Source of the DNA: Hygrophila difformis
Taxonomy: Eukaryota > Streptophyta > Magnoliopsida > Lamiales > Acanthaceae
DNA length: 64,000 nucleotides
NCBI GenBank assembly: GCA_030278955.1
Contig: JAOANR010000009.1
Span: 35,999,504-36,063,503, forward strand
Direction of reading: 5' to 3'
Shown: positions 45,969 through 57,899 of the stretch, piece after piece
Layout of the letters: each line of letters begins with the position of its first letter
Position numbering within the stretch: position 1 is the first letter of the stretch
Position numbers and translations under genes: made by a program
Notes under the pieces: generated by a model
The model's input: only the letters and a program-made list of their open reading frames with translations
Database searches by the model: none
What the model was told of the DNA's origin: nothing

Positions 45969-48900
45969 TCATTTTAAATCTTGAAGCCGCCGCATTCCAA
46001 TTTTCCTGACGAGCTTCTCGAATGTTGCAGTCGGTAATGCCTTGGTAAATAGATCTGCTAAATTATTCTCTGATCGAATTTGTTGCACATCGATTTCACC
46101 ATTCTTTTGAAGATCATAAGTGTAGAAGAATTTTGGTGAAATATGTTTCGTTCTATCTCCTTTGATATAACCCCCTTTCAACTGGGCTATACAAGCTGAA
46201 TTATCTTCAAATAAAATTCTTGGGGGCATTTGTGGTTCAATGATTAAAGCACAACTCTTCAATATATGTTGAGTCATTGATCTCAACCAAATGCATTCTC
46301 GACTTGCTTCGTGGATTGCTAATATTTCGGCATGATTAGAAGAAGTAGCAGTTAGAGTCTGTTTCATTGATCTCCAAGAGATGGCAGTTCCGCCATACGT
46401 GAAGATATAGCCAGTTTGAGATTTGGCTTTGTGTGGTTCTGACAAATAACCTGCATCGGCGTAGCCGATTAACTCATGTCGAGAGTCCTTTGGGTAAAAT
46501 AACCCAAGATCAATGGTTCCCTGGAGATAGCGAAAGATGTGCTTTATGCCTTTCCAATGTCGTTGAGTGGGGCAAGAATTAAATCTTGCAAGTAAATTGA
46601 CTGCAAACGCGATATCAGGTCACGTGCTATTTGCAAGATACATTAAAGCGCCAATTGCGCTTAAATATGGCATTTCAGGGCCAAGTTGCTCTTCACCATC
46701 TTCTTTTGGCCTAAATGGATCCTTTGCAGGATCAAGTGCCCGAACGACCATTGGATTATTTAGCGGATGAGCATAATCCATTCAAAATTGCTTCAATACC
46801 TTTTGGGTATAAGCTGATTGATGAATGAATATGCCTTTTTCCAAATGCTCAATTTGTAGGCCAAGGCAAAATTTTGTTTTTTCGAAATCCTTGATTTCGA
46901 ACTCCTTTTTCAGATATTCGACCGTCTTTTTCAACTCTTCAGAAGTTCCAATTAAATTTAAATCGTCAACATAGACAGCGACGATTACAAATTCTGACCC
47001 ATTTTTCTTTATAAATACACAAGGACTGATAGGGTCATTTGTATAACCTTCCTTTATCAAACTTTCACTGAGACGGTTATACCACATTCGGCCAGATTGC
47101 TTGAGCCCATACAACGATTTTTGTAATTTGATGGAATAAGTTTCTCTGGGTTTTGAGTTGCAAGACTCAGGTAATTTAAACCCTTCAGGTATTTTCATAT
47201 AAATATCATTTTCCAATGAGCCATATAAATATGCAGTAACAACATCCATCAGCCTCATTTCGAGATTTTCTCGTACTGCTAGGCTCATTAGATACCTGAA
47301 TGTTATTTCATCCATAACTGGGGAATATGTTTCCTCAAAATCAATTCCCGGTCGTTGGGAAAAACCTTGGGCTACAAGCCTTGCCTTATATTTGGCAATT
47401 ACATTATTTTCATTTCTTTTTCTCACAAACACCCATCTGTAGCCAACATGCTTCATATTTTTCGGTGTTTGGACAACAAGGCCGAATACTTTTCGTTTAT
47501 TCAGTGAATCTAGTTTAGACTGCATCACATCTTTCCATTTTGGCCAATCATTTCTTTTCCGACATTCTTCAACTGATCTTGGTTTAGGATCCTCGTTATT
47601 TTCCATTATATCGAGTGCAACGTTGTATGCAAAAGCATTATCAACGTTTGTTTCTTTTCAGTTCCAACATTTCCCAGTATTGATATAATTGAAAGAAGTT
47701 TCAATAACTTCATTTTCTTCTGGGTGAATATTTTCAGGTTCAACCTTTTCGGGGGTTGAATCAATTTCTCCTTCAGGAGTATCATCGGTATGGATAATTT
47801 TCCTCTTTCGTGGATTTCTATCCTTGGAAGCCAAAGGCCTTCCACGTTTTAGGCGTGCAGTAGGCTCATTTGCACTCGGAATATGCCCTTCTGGGACATT
47901 TATATTAGCTGGTGCATTTGCTGCATCATTTATATATGATTTTGTGACTTTGGCAGCATCATTAAAAGCATCGGGTAATTGATTTGCAATTCCCTGTAAA
48001 TGCACAATTCTTTGAACTTCAAGTTCGCATTGCCTTGTACGAGGATCAAGGAAATCAAATGGACTTTGCCAAGATATTTTCTTTTTCAGTTGATCATTTC
48101 CTCCCCCTAATGTCGGGAATTGAGTTTCATCAAAATGACAGTCTGCAAATCTTGCAGTAAATAAATCACCCGTTTTTGGCTCAAGATATTTAATAATCGA
48201 GGGTGATTCATACCCGACATATATGCCCAACCTTCTTTGAGGTCCCATTTTTGTGCGTTGTGGTGGTGCAATCGGTACATAAACCGCACACCAAAAAATT
48301 CGCAAGTGGGATATATTGGGCTCCTTTCCAAACACAATTTGTGTAGGGGAGTAGCTATGATAGCTTGTCGGCCTTATTTTCACAAGTGCTGTTGCATGCA
48401 ATATAGCATGTCCCCAAGCAGAAACAGGGAGTTTTGATTTGATTAACAAGGGTCTTGCAATTAATTGCAATCGCTTAATAAATGATTCTGCCAGACCATT
48501 TTGCGTGTGCACATGAGGCACAGGATGTTCAACAGTAATTCCAATCGACATGCAGAAATCATCAAATGCATGTGATGTATATTCTCCAGCATGACCAGCG
48601 TGACGACGCATCAATTAATACCATAAAGTACTTGAAAGGTCCACACAGTGCATCAATAGGTCCATATATATCGCCTTGAATTCTTTCTAGGAATGTAGGG
48701 GATTCAATTCCCACTTTTACTGGAGATGGTTTGGTTATCAATTTCCCTTGTGAACAGGCTGCACAATTGAACTCATTTGGGTTCAATATCATTTGCCTTT
48801 TCAATGTATGGCCATTTGAATTTTCAATAATTCGCCTCAGCATTACACTACCAGGATGCCCAAGTCTATCGTGCCAGGTAATAAATTCACTAGTAGCTTT

Positions 48901-49332
48901 CAAGCCTACTAGGTTATGTATTTCTGCGGCACATATTTTTGTGTAGTATAAGCCAGAGGAGTAACATGGCAATTTTTCATTCACAAATTTTTTGCCATTT
49001 TCAATTCGAGTTATCAAAAGATACTCGTGATCTGCCTCTTTTGAAGTTTCAATGTGATATCCATTTTTTCGAATATCATTGAAGCTCAGTAAATTTCTTC
49101 GAGCTTTCCGTGAGAACAAGGCATTTTCAATTGCCAATTTTGTCCCTTCAGGGAGAAATATAACAGCTCTACCGGAGCCTTCAATGCATTTTGCATTACC
49201 GCTTATAGTTTTCACTGCGGTCTTTTTCAATTTTAAATTGGAGATATAGCTTTTGCTTTTCAAAATGCTATGCGTTGTTGCACTGTCAATGAGGCAGATA
49301 TCATCTCTGACTTTTGAATTTCCAGCATCCAT
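45969..49332 (-). pseudogene. pol: Copia pol: protease, truncated integrase, RT, RNase H
   Basis: Starts MDAGNSKVRDD at 49,332. Domains: protease (CLIDSATTHSIL), pre-integrase finger (WHDRLGHPG...CAACSQGK), integrase start (IQGDIYGP) then loss of roughly 60-70 residues near 48,600 that removes the region around the second acidic residue (joined at RHAGEYTSHAF), third acidic region intact (QNGLAESFIKRL), stop at 47,658. RT (47,606-46,782) has WVFVRKRNENN, ARLVAQGF and catalytic YVDDL. RNase H has YADAGYLSEP, SSNHAEILAIHEA and EDNSACIAQL. Stops or shifts lie near 48,600, 47,650, 46,782 and 46,620. The integrase deletion alone makes it non-functional. Confidence 0.92.
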
Positions 49333-49506
49333 TTCTTTATAAGAATATAAGAAAATTATTAAACATCAGCAATATAAATATTATTAATGCAAAAACATAT
49401 TTATATTATACATGGATAATAAAAGGGGGAAGTACAATATATCATTATTTATATTAAACAGGAATTATAAAAGACAAGTACAAAATATATATAGCTATAT
49501 AATATA
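49333..49506 (-). other. AT-rich spacer between gag and pol
   Basis: A 174-base interval separates the gag stop from the pol ATG. On the minus strand it is bounded by gttact and ttcttataaag, so a GT-AG intron (about 49,518-49,335) is conceivable, but that splice would not keep the gag frame into pol. It may simply be decay. Confidence 0.4.
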
Positions 49507-50543
49507 TTATTTAGTAACAGTATCTGGCTCAACGAAATCATCAGCTTCCAGGTGCGTGATATTATCATTTAATATATCATCATAAGTATCATATTGGGCA
49601 TTATGGTGTGCTTCAACACCTGGTCTTTCTTTTCGTTTCGAGGCCTGATACAGTTCAGCTAAGTGTTTAGCTGTGTGGCATGTTTGAGCCATATGGCCTT
49701 TAATTCCACAACGATCACAAATTTCATCATTTTGTTTATGCTTTCTTGCATAATTTCTTTGTTGTGGTTTGTAAGGCCTTCTGGTGTCATATCTGCGATT
49801 TTGCTCAAATCGAGGCTTATTTCGATAATTATTTTGACGAGATGATTCACCTCTGCCTCGATTTTGATATCGATTTTGGCCACGATCATCATTTTGATTT
49901 TTAAAGTGCCCACGATCACGCACATATTTCGATGATTGAGCCGCGTTCGCCTCAGGGAACGGTTTTGCACCTGCGGGCCTAGATTCATGATTTCTCAACA
50001 GCAATAGGCTGTTTTGTTCAGCCAATAATAAGCAGGTGATAAGATCAGAATATCTCTGAAAACCTTTTTGACGGCATGTCTCACTCAATACTGAGTTTTT
50101 AGCATGAAACGTAGAATACGTTTCTTCAAGCATTTCTTCTTCAGATATCTTTTGCCCACATAATTGCAATTGGGCCGTAATTTTGAACACAGCGGAATTA
50201 TATTCCCGGACTGTTTTGAAGTCCTGAAGTCTCAGGTTTGTCCAGTCATCAAGGGCTTTTGGAAGCACCGTCTTTTTAAGATTATCATATCTTTATTTCA
50301 ACTTTTCCCACAATGCCAGTGGGGATTCCATAGTCACGTACTCCATTTTAAGTGCCTCTTCGATATGATGGCACAAGAAAATCATGGCTTTTGCCTTATT
50401 CTGATGGCTAGGATTTTTCCCTTCAGCAATAGTATCTTCCAGACCATTGAAGTAAGATGCATTTTCACATCTCGGGCCCAGGACATATAATTGCTTCCTT
50501 CAATGGTTAAGGGAGCAAATTCCTGCTTTGCAAGGTTAGCCAT
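49507..50543 (-). pseudogene. gag: Copia gag
   Basis: ATG 50,543 opens MANLAKQEFAPLTIEGSNY, typical of copia Gag N-termini (substrate-like 'F.PL.G.NY..W'). A frame change near 50,450 and a TAA around 50,293 precede the main open part (50,268-49,507): VREYNSAVFKITAQLQLCG, a basic Asn/Arg-rich linker and the zinc knuckle CDRCGIKGHMAQTC. The product would assemble the particle and bind the RNA. The late stop lies 174 bases before pol. Confidence 0.85.
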
Positions 50544-50623
50544 AATCTTATTGAAAGTTTTGGAATAAGAAATTATACCTCAAATTCTTGTAACCCGGGC
50601 AGAGTCAACTCGTGCTGATAACG

Positions 50624-51002
50624 TGTTATATAATATATGTAACTATGTATGTATGGCCTTTAATATATATGTTGGTGAAATTTATATAATACTAGTGTAA
50701 TGGTATTATTCAAACAATAAGTAAAGGTAATGAAACGGGAGAGAGAAGACTAGATGTAGGAATGAGTATATATATAGTGCACTCGACAGAGAATAGGAAA
50801 TGAGATGTAATTGGTATTGAATGAATGGATTACATGATCAGACCTCTTATTTATAGAGAGCATGAATTAAAAGAAAAGATATGGTAGGTACATAATCTAG
50901 TTATAGTCAAACTAGTTGATTGAAGAGGTGCAATTAGGCAGTAAAGGTTGAAAAAACTTGTGAAGATAAGGCATTCATTTATTGTAGTCACAGCTCACAA
51001 TA
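50624..51002 (-). repeat. Copia 5' LTR
   Basis: 379 bp, near-identical to 45,460-45,832 apart from one 6-bp insertion (gatatg region near 50,878). The primer-binding sequence lies just inside at ~50,608-50,621. Confidence 0.92.
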
Positions 51003-51133
51003 CTTGTGTATTCAAAACATAAATAATCAGATTTGCAGCACCATTTTGAAGCAGTTAAACTGATTATTTGCATTTTGATAATGCAATAGTCGAATAATGT
51101 ATATTCTTACGGCTTATCCAAACACCCACTTAA

Positions 51134-51589
51134 TAAATACAATATGCTAGATTGATTTCCTTCTCTCCTCTCGTACAACTATTTGAGTCTGCCTTCTTCT
51201 TCCTTCTCTTCTATCTATAAATCCTACAAAACACGACGTTGCTCTAGAGAACATCTCCAGTCGGTCTTCCTTCTCCTATCTAAAACCCCTACATAGCACG
51301 TTGCTCCAGAACCGGCTCAAGAAGGGTAAGGCGCTCCTCCATCAGAGATCAAGACGCAAATGGTCTGCTCCAGAGGCGCATGTCTTCACTTCTCCAGAAC
51401 TTGCTCACCTGACCTGGAAGATGCTCAAACCTCTGCCGCCACCCGCTTCGAGTCGAGGCACGCCTCTCTCTCATTTTTTTAAACACCGTGTTTATGGTAT
51501 TATTTTTATTTTTAATCTTATAGTTTAAATTAATTTTTTAATAAATATTACGAATAATTTATTTACTTTCATATTAGTTACATGGTGAT
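51134..51589. other. CT-rich leader-like DNA
   Basis: Contains ctatctataaatcc (TATA-like, ~51,210) and CT-rich sequence; a 75-codon frame (51,301-51,528) has no recognisable content. It may be the promoter/5' leader of the hAT copy that follows. Confidence 0.3.
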
Positions 51590-52300
51590 ATAATTTTGGA
51601 GATGACGTGTCAGAGCTCTTTTGCAATGAAGATTATTGAACTTACTTGCTCAGCATTATCAACAACTTGTGAGTGTAATTGGAGCATATTCAATCAAGTA
51701 CATACGAAGAATGAAATCATCTAACCACATCAAGATTGAATGATTTGGTGTACATTATGATTATGTACAATAGAAAATTTAAGTACAAGCACTTCAAATC
51801 AAAAGGGGCAAATGGGCGAAAGGAGGAAGTTGATCCTTTAATAGTTGAGGATGTGTCTTCAGATAATACATTGATGGTGGACCCAAATAAAACTACTCAA
51901 GATGATGAATATATGTCTGCTCTTGACGTGGAAAGCTCAAGTGGCCAAATGAAAAGGAAAAGAGTTACTTGTACTCATTTAACAATGAAATTTGATTATA
52001 TATATTTTTTAAATAATGTTTAAAAATATTTGATGTAGGTTGAAAGCAAATTGCATTGATTGATGAGGATGAAGATGATAGAGATGAAGTTGGTGATGAA
52101 GACAAGGACGACTTCTTAGATTTATGAACATATAATTTCAATTTATATTTCTTATTATTTGTTTTGAATTTTGGATTATAAAGACTTATGGAGTATCTCA
52201 ACTTGTTTTGAATTTATATTGTTGGGTGAATTGAAAAAATTATATATCTTAAATTAATTTAATATATTACAAATAATTTTATGCATTTTTCAATTTACCC
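51590..52300 (+). pseudogene. hAT transposase C-terminal dimerisation region
   Basis: Frame pieces read IIELTCSALSTTCECNWSIF, FNQVHTKNEI and, after a frameshift near 51,735, LNDLVYIMIMYNRKFKYK. These match the conserved end of plant hAT transposases (Dimer_Tnp_hAT and the 'RLNDLVYV.YN' motif). An acidic tail ends near 52,124. The downstream ~65 bases (52,236-52,300) recur at 43,776-43,838. It is presumably the missing C-terminal half of the family seen at 42,940-45,170, here on its own. Confidence 0.8.
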
Positions 52301-53004
52301 TCGGACCGCCTCGAGGCTTATGCCTCGTGAGGCGGTACAAAATCATACCGCCTCAAAAAGGGTACCTTAAAACTTTGGTGTTTAGAATTTAGATTTTTAC
52401 CCAAATATAACAGGTATTAGGTATTCTTTTAACTTTACAAGGAATTTTTAGTATTTCAAAAGGTAATCCGAAATTCTTAAAGGTAAACCGTAGTAAAATT
52501 AGGAAACACAGCAAATAATAACAGAATATTTGAGGCAAATAACCACCAGAAAAAAAAGAGACAACGAGAATGCATGGCCCAAGTCCCGAACCCACCCTCA
52601 TCTTATGCACTTTTGCCTTCTAAAAGTTGTAACAGAGAATGTAAAATGAGAAGTTGATCTATAAGATTATAATACACTTGAATATCGAATGCAATGCAAA
52701 TCATGCCATATCTACAATTAAACGCAGAAAAATATTTAATCATATTCCATAAAAACTGTAATCTAGGAATCCTATATAAACGAACTTGAGGCCACTACCA
52801 GTAAGTAAAACTTCAAATGCAAATTAAGTGGGAAATGAGAATATAACACTGACGTCCCAACAATTTACCTGAGTCCACTATTATACACCCAAACCCAATT
52901 CATGTGATAAATATTTCACCGTTACTTGAAAAACAGGGATTGTTCTCAAAGTTTTCTTACCTATAGAAACAAAAATTATCAGCAGGGTTAAGGTCACGGC
53001 TCTA
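52301..53004. other. Inverted GAGGCGG motifs, then 3' flank of the ankyrin gene
   Basis: 52,303-52,354 contains gcctcgaggcttatgcctcg and a perfect 9-bp stem gaggcggta...taccgcctc (52,329-52,337 with 52,346-52,354), probably hAT subterminal sequence. From ~52,380 the DNA is AT-rich, and part of it should be the 3' untranslated region of the ankyrin gene. No other gene is seen. Confidence 0.45.
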
Positions 53005-55554
53005 TTAAACAACGGACTGACCATTTCCAGCTACTCTGCCTAAAGCTTCTTGTAATATTTCCCTAGCTTCAGTCCCAGGATCAGCAAGTTCAATTGGAGT
53101 CTGAGATTGATTTTTCTCATAAGTAACATCAAAAATAAAAATGAGCAGAAAATTATGTTCCTTCTTATCATATTTCTACGTCCTTTCAGGACATCTACAT
53201 ACTTATTAGGGAAAATTAAAATTAATATAATTTGTTTTAGTATATCTAGAATGGAAAAATTGGAAATAGTGATAGTTTCATGTGAAATTGCATAGTGTGA
53301 CTTATAAATTAAACAATTACCTTTTATTAAAACGAGATAATTGTGAATGGAGGATACAGAAATCTAAAGTACATACCCTTCCATAGACATTTGTTGCAGT
53401 GGGAGAAGCCCCATGAGCAAGCAACAAATTTATGACAAATCCATATTCACCTCTTGCGGCATGGTGAAGTGGCTATAGCATACCAGGTGAAAAGAAGTTA
53501 CTCAGAATGTCCAAGCAAACATCGTATCATCATTCAAGAAAAGTAAAAAAGAATATTTCATGCTCACCGTGTCTCCCTCAGTATCTACGGTTTCTAACAT
53601 TCTCTTTATGCACGCTCGATCATTAGCATGTCTGAGAATAAGCTGGGCTATCTCTGTGTAACCTGTTGAGTGATATTTGGGAGAACGTATGACAAAGAAC
53701 GTATGACAAAGAAGTAAAATCCAAGAATATACAGGTCATGATGTGAGAAGGAAAGATGAAGAAAGTGATCCCACCTCCAGCACAGGCATCATGCAAAGGA
53801 ATGCCACCATCTTCATCTTTGGCCTCAACGTTGGCTCCTCTTTCCAGCAAAAACTGCAAAGAATTATACATTCAAATGCTTGAATAACCAAGAGTCTAAG
53901 AAATTAAAGTCAATAACAAATGAAACACTAAAGAAAAGGCCCATATTCTGCCATTGTTAACAGGTTATTTGACCTGGACACAATCGAAATGGCCATAGAG
54001 ACAAGCGAGATGGAGAAGTGTGTCACCATCTTCCATTGGATCATCAATGCTGCCCTCAAAATTTTCTGAGTTTTCGATTTGCATCAAAGAAGCATTAGTT
54101 AAAATACACAACCATAACTCTGAAAGTACTTTAAATAGACACTCAGTCATCATAGAAAATCAGAGGCTCTTTTATATACTACAAACAAAAAAATGCATTA
54201 AATCAAGACAAAATAGCCACAAGAAAAATTTCACCAGATTACAGTCTGCTGAAATAGAAAATCAATATGAACTGAAAATTTTTCAGAAGCAACAAATAAT
54301 TTGTCCCATCATAAAGATGAAAAAATTGATTGTAACTTGAAATTATCATCCTTGGGAGCTCCTTCTAATGAATACTTCAATTCAGAAACATTAAACAATG
54401 ATTGGTTTTAGGGAAAGAAGAGTTAGAACAGACACAAGAACATAAAAAATGCAAGTACGCGACAGGCTTAGTATTAATGCGAAGCAAGTCAAGCAACATA
54501 TTCTCAATTGAATTCTTACCACTATTCACGACCAAAATGAATAGGCAACCTTTATAACAACCCCTACAACAAAGAGCATCGCGCTAGAAGTAGCACTGAA
54601 ACAGAACCTCAACAAATATGTACTCCCTCCGTCCCACGAAAGTTGGCTCGTATTCCTTTTTAGGGTGTTCCGCGAAATTTGACCACTTTCCATTTTTAGA
54701 TAAATTAAACTAATATAAATATAATTAGAATGGTTTCCAAATCTAATTAAAAGTAATCACTTTTACTATTCTGCACAAGTCCCAATAAACTTTTATTTTT
54801 CTACACAAATCCCTTACATTTCCTTAATTCTTCATATTTCAAAATGGGTACAAATAAAAATTATTTAAATTATATATTCTATAACTAGGCACCTAGACGA
54901 TTCTAACAAGATCACATTTGAATATTTTTCTCTAATTAAATCATTATCATAATATTAAGTCAAAGTTAAACAATAAACAACGTCAAAATTAAACAACGTC
55001 AAAATTGATTAAAATTTTAAACACAAATACCCACCCACTTTAACCACTAAACTCCACTACATAAATTAGGGGAGAAGGGAGTACATTATAAGAAATCACC
55101 AAAATAATTAACAAATTGATGCACGCCAAATGTTGATGTTCAATTGCTCTGATATAAAATGTCACTTTCTACACAAACTTAAGAGACGGCCCAGCCGTTT
55201 AATAATTCAGCATAATCACATTAAAGATCTATTTAACAGAAAACATTGATTAACTAGCGTAACCTAATTTTCCAGAACCATAGATTCCTTACGCCATCCC
55301 TAATCAATAGAAAGCAAAAATCAAATTAGTAAGAAATTGAAGAACTGGATTCAGAGACAACAGTAGAACTTACCGAGGGCTAGGCGGAGGGAATCGAGGT
55401 CGCCAGACTCGGCGGCGGAGACCAGCGGACGAAGGTGGAGAGGAATGTCGGAGTGATCGATGTCTTCTTCATCAGCAATCTCCACACCTTGTTCGTCGAA
55501 CAGAGCACCGGCCTCCTCTTCGCCACCGTCGCGCCGACCATCGGGAACCGCCAT
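53005..55554 (-). CDS. Ankyrin-repeat protein, six coding exons (212 aa)
   Basis: Exons (minus): 55,554-55,374; 54,065-53,974; 53,853-53,775; 53,662-53,568; 53,472-53,377; 53,100-53,005. All introns are GT-AG, the phases agree, and the 639-nt CDS has no internal stop. An acidic N-terminus (residues 1-40) is followed by a degenerate repeat (42-71) and ankyrin repeats at about 73-103 (DGDTLLHLACLYGHFDCVQ), 105-135 (DGGIPLHDACAGG), 146-178 (EGDTPLHHAARGEY) and a partial one (180-205). It resembles a family of small plant ankyrin-only proteins. Ankyrin repeats mediate protein binding; no enzymatic, membrane or zinc domain is seen, so partner and pathway are unknown. Start MAVPDG (55,554) is preferred; an in-frame ATG at 55,662 would add 36 residues but lies about 10 bases from the likely TATA box. 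It is the only intact host gene here. Confidence 0.93.
54623..55081. mobile_element. Stowaway-like MITE in intron 1 of the ankyrin gene
   Basis: The termini ctccctccgtccc and (g)gggagaagggag are flanked by TA on both sides (54,621-54,622 and 55,082-55,083). It is 459 bp, AT-rich, without coding sequence. CTCCCTCCGTCC ends with a TA duplication are diagnostic for Stowaway (Tc1/mariner-derived) MITEs. Confidence 0.88.
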
Positions 55555-55664
55555 ATGAAAACCAATGAGTGCGTTGGCTTTTTCTCCCGCTCTGAAATTC
55601 CTAAGCGGCAGCAGCAAAACAGCAGTTGTTCCTATTGCCCCTTTTTTTTGGCTGGCTCTCATAG

Positions 55665-55685
55665 GTTAAAGTATATAAACCCTCC
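55665..55685 (-). promoter_or_regulatory. Probable TATA box of the ankyrin gene
   Basis: gtatataaac on the plus strand (gtttatatac on the coding strand) at ~55,671-55,680, about 120 bases before the chosen start codon. A transcription start near 55,640-55,650 would follow. Confidence 0.45.
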
Positions 55686-55875
55686 AACACGCGCACTGCC
55701 TCAAATTAATTTCCCAATTTTTGTTTGATTCTTAGATGGGCAACGACCAAACATTGATTGGGTTTTCCAATTATGGGCTTGGGCAACGTCCATTTGAAAA
55801 GCCCAATCAGAAAACCTCAACATCATTATATCTCCATTCTCCGCTGTATTTAGGACTTTAGAGGCAACTCATATA

Positions 55876-57559
55876 CTCTCTTTGTCCAATTTAAACTGTG
55901 TTGTTTGATTTTTGCACATAATTCAATGTATTTTTTTAATCGTTAACATCTCAAAATATGTACAACGAAAAATTATGTAAAATATATATTCTAAAACTAC
56001 ATAATTATACCATTCTAACTAGGGGTGGGCAAAAAAACCGAACCGAACCGTTGAACCGCTGATTCGAACCGAAACTGAACGGAATTTTCGGTTAACCGGG
56101 GTGTTCGGTTCAGTTACAAATACCTCAACATAGGTATTTGTTCGGTTCGGTTCGGTTTCGGTTTTTACAAAATTTTACCCCGGTTAACCGAACCGAACCG
56201 AACCGTATATTATTATTTAAGTTTTAAATATATAATTATATTTATATTTGGTCAAAACTCCAAAGGGAAATGTAAATATGTAATTGACTAATCCAATGAC
56301 AAATTTCAAATCCTGTAGCCCTAATTCCTAACGCCTCCATCTCTCCACTCTTGTCTCAGCGCCGCTCCACTCACCCCCTTCCGGCGTCCGCCCTTCCCCT
56401 CCAAATCCCCTCGTCATCCATCAACCTCCAGGCTGAATTCTTCGTAAGCTTTTATTTAGATAGGGGAGGTTCGAGGAGTAGGGGAGATAAGGTTTTGCTC
56501 TAGGTTGTGCAGCGCAGCCACCCAACCGCCGCTTACCCCTTCAAGGCTCCAGGCTCTGCTCCGATAGACGACAGCGAGATCTCTCCCCTTCCAGGTTATG
56601 ACTCCGGAGGCTGAATCCTTATAGGCTTTTGTTTATTTTTCTCAATCTTGAAATAAAATTAGATCTATGTTCCGAGGGTTTTTGATTAGATAGATCGGTT
56701 TTGATGCTGGATGGAGTATTTTATTTTTTACACTTTTCTGCAAATGTGTTGAGTATGCGGTTGATTTTGGATTTTTGGTGTTATTGTTTCTAGAGAAAAA
56801 AATCTAGAAAATAAATTAGTTTTTGTTTCCAATACATATGTATATATTGTATGATGTATCTAAAAGTTAAAATAATATGGTGAAATTTTCACTCATTATC
56901 TTCGACTGAAATGGGTTTGGACGTTTGGTTGGCTGTTCAAAAGGTGTTTGTTTATACATTCATCACAAAGTTGCTTGTTTTTTTTTTGATATTTGAGAGA
57001 GTTATTCAGGAGAGGAAGAGCAGAAAATATGTTGAGTATTTGGTTGATTTTGGATTTTTGGTGTTCTTGTTTTGAGAGTGTTGCTTTGCTGAATATCAGT
57101 GTCTTTTGCGCTATGTTAAATGAAAAGTTTTGCATTGTTTGAGTTTAGATGTATAGAATCAATCGGTTCGATTCAATTAGGTTCAGTTCATATTATTTGC
57201 AAATAAGATCTCCTTTCTCGGTTAACCGGCATTCCGGTTATTCGGAGAGAAAATTTGTCATATGATAGCTCGGTTCGATTCGGTTCGAGTAATTCGCAAA
57301 TAGTGGGATTTTTCTCGGTTAACCGAATTAATTTTTCGGTTCGGTTTCGGTTAGTAAATTCAAATATTTGCTCGGTTCGGTTCGGTTAGAAAATACCTGA
57401 AAATTCTCGGTTATTCGAACCGTGCCCACCCCTAATTCTAACAAGACCCAACTCGACTATTGTTTTTTCAAGTATATATTTGCAATAAAATTGAGTCAGA
57501 GTTAAACAATAAACAATGTCCAAAAGTCAAATAGAATATCTTACATGGGAAGGAGGGAG
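55876..57559. mobile_element. Stowaway-like MITE interrupted by a hAT element
   Basis: It starts ctctctttgtcc after TA (55,874-55,875) and ends gggaaggagggag before TA (57,560-57,561). Without the insertion it is about 261 bp. Its own ends are the Stowaway type seen at 54,623-55,081. Confidence 0.8.
56020..57434. mobile_element. Non-autonomous hAT element (1.4 kb)
   Basis: Terminal inverted repeats taggggtgggca...tgcccacccct(a) are flanked by an exact 8-bp duplication attctaac (56,012-56,019 and 57,435-57,442). Both ends are filled with ggttcggttcgg/ccgaaccgaacc subterminal repeats. The interior has a CT-rich leader-like section with no long ORF (56,320-56,620), then T-rich DNA. TIR sequence and 8-bp duplication define the hAT superfamily. 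It has no transposase, so it would be mobilised by another hAT. Confidence 0.93.
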
Positions 57560-57561
57560 TA

Positions 57562-57899
57562 ATATTTCATTATTTCGGCTTAAGTAAAATATTTGGAGGA
57601 GGAATTTCCTAATTAATAGGGTTTCTTCCTTCAGCGTCAAGAACCAACACGTCCACCGGCTACCTAACATGACGCCGGGGACTCAAACTCCACGGCCACA
57701 GTGGGATTTGCTTGTGCAATAACATGTCTTTACCAAAGTTTACCATTGTTTGAGTGGCAGGCTTGGAGTGGGAGGATGTGCTTGTCGTGAAGCTATTGGG
57801 GATAACAGTTGGGTATCTTTCACTGAGGGATCAATTACATCTTATGTGGAAGCCGCGGGGGTATGGATGTGATTGACGTCGGGCATGGCTGCTTTATAG
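57562..57899 (+). other. Probable upstream part of a LINE ORF1 remnant
   Basis: Scattered coding-like pieces (e.g. GHGCFIVEFDLL before 57,920) but no intact frame. Nothing else recognised. Confidence 0.3.

Larger units (their letters stand above)
45460..51002 (-). mobile_element. Ty1/copia retrotransposon, minus strand, degraded but with both LTRs
   Basis: LTRs at 45,460-45,832 (373 bp) and 50,624-51,002 (379 bp; a 6-bp indel explains the difference) are nearly identical. On the minus strand: right LTR, primer-binding region ttatcagcacgag, gag, pol, polypurine ccaagagggag, left LTR. Flanks cttat (45,455-45,459) and cttgt (51,003-51,007) look like a target duplication with one change. The close LTRs contrast with an internally deleted integrase and several stops, so it may have moved as a defective copy using helper enzymes. 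Confidence 0.93.
45426..51133. mobile_element. Small MITE split by the copia insertion
   Basis: tggctgtttggataagc at 45,426 and its near-complement gcttatccaaacaccca ending at ~51,133 are inverted termini of a ~165-bp element (45,426-45,459 plus 51,003-51,133). The rest of the interval is the copia element. The termini resemble hAT-class MITEs, but I could not confirm an 8-bp target duplication. Confidence 0.55.

Noticed and set aside
49333..49518. Intron between copia gag and pol
   Set aside because: Plausible GT and AG edges, but splicing would not keep the reading frame; kept only as a possibility in the spacer entry.
52329..52354. Perfect 9-bp stem-loop that could be read as a terminator
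   Set aside because: No T-run and a eukaryotic context; more likely hAT subterminal sequence.
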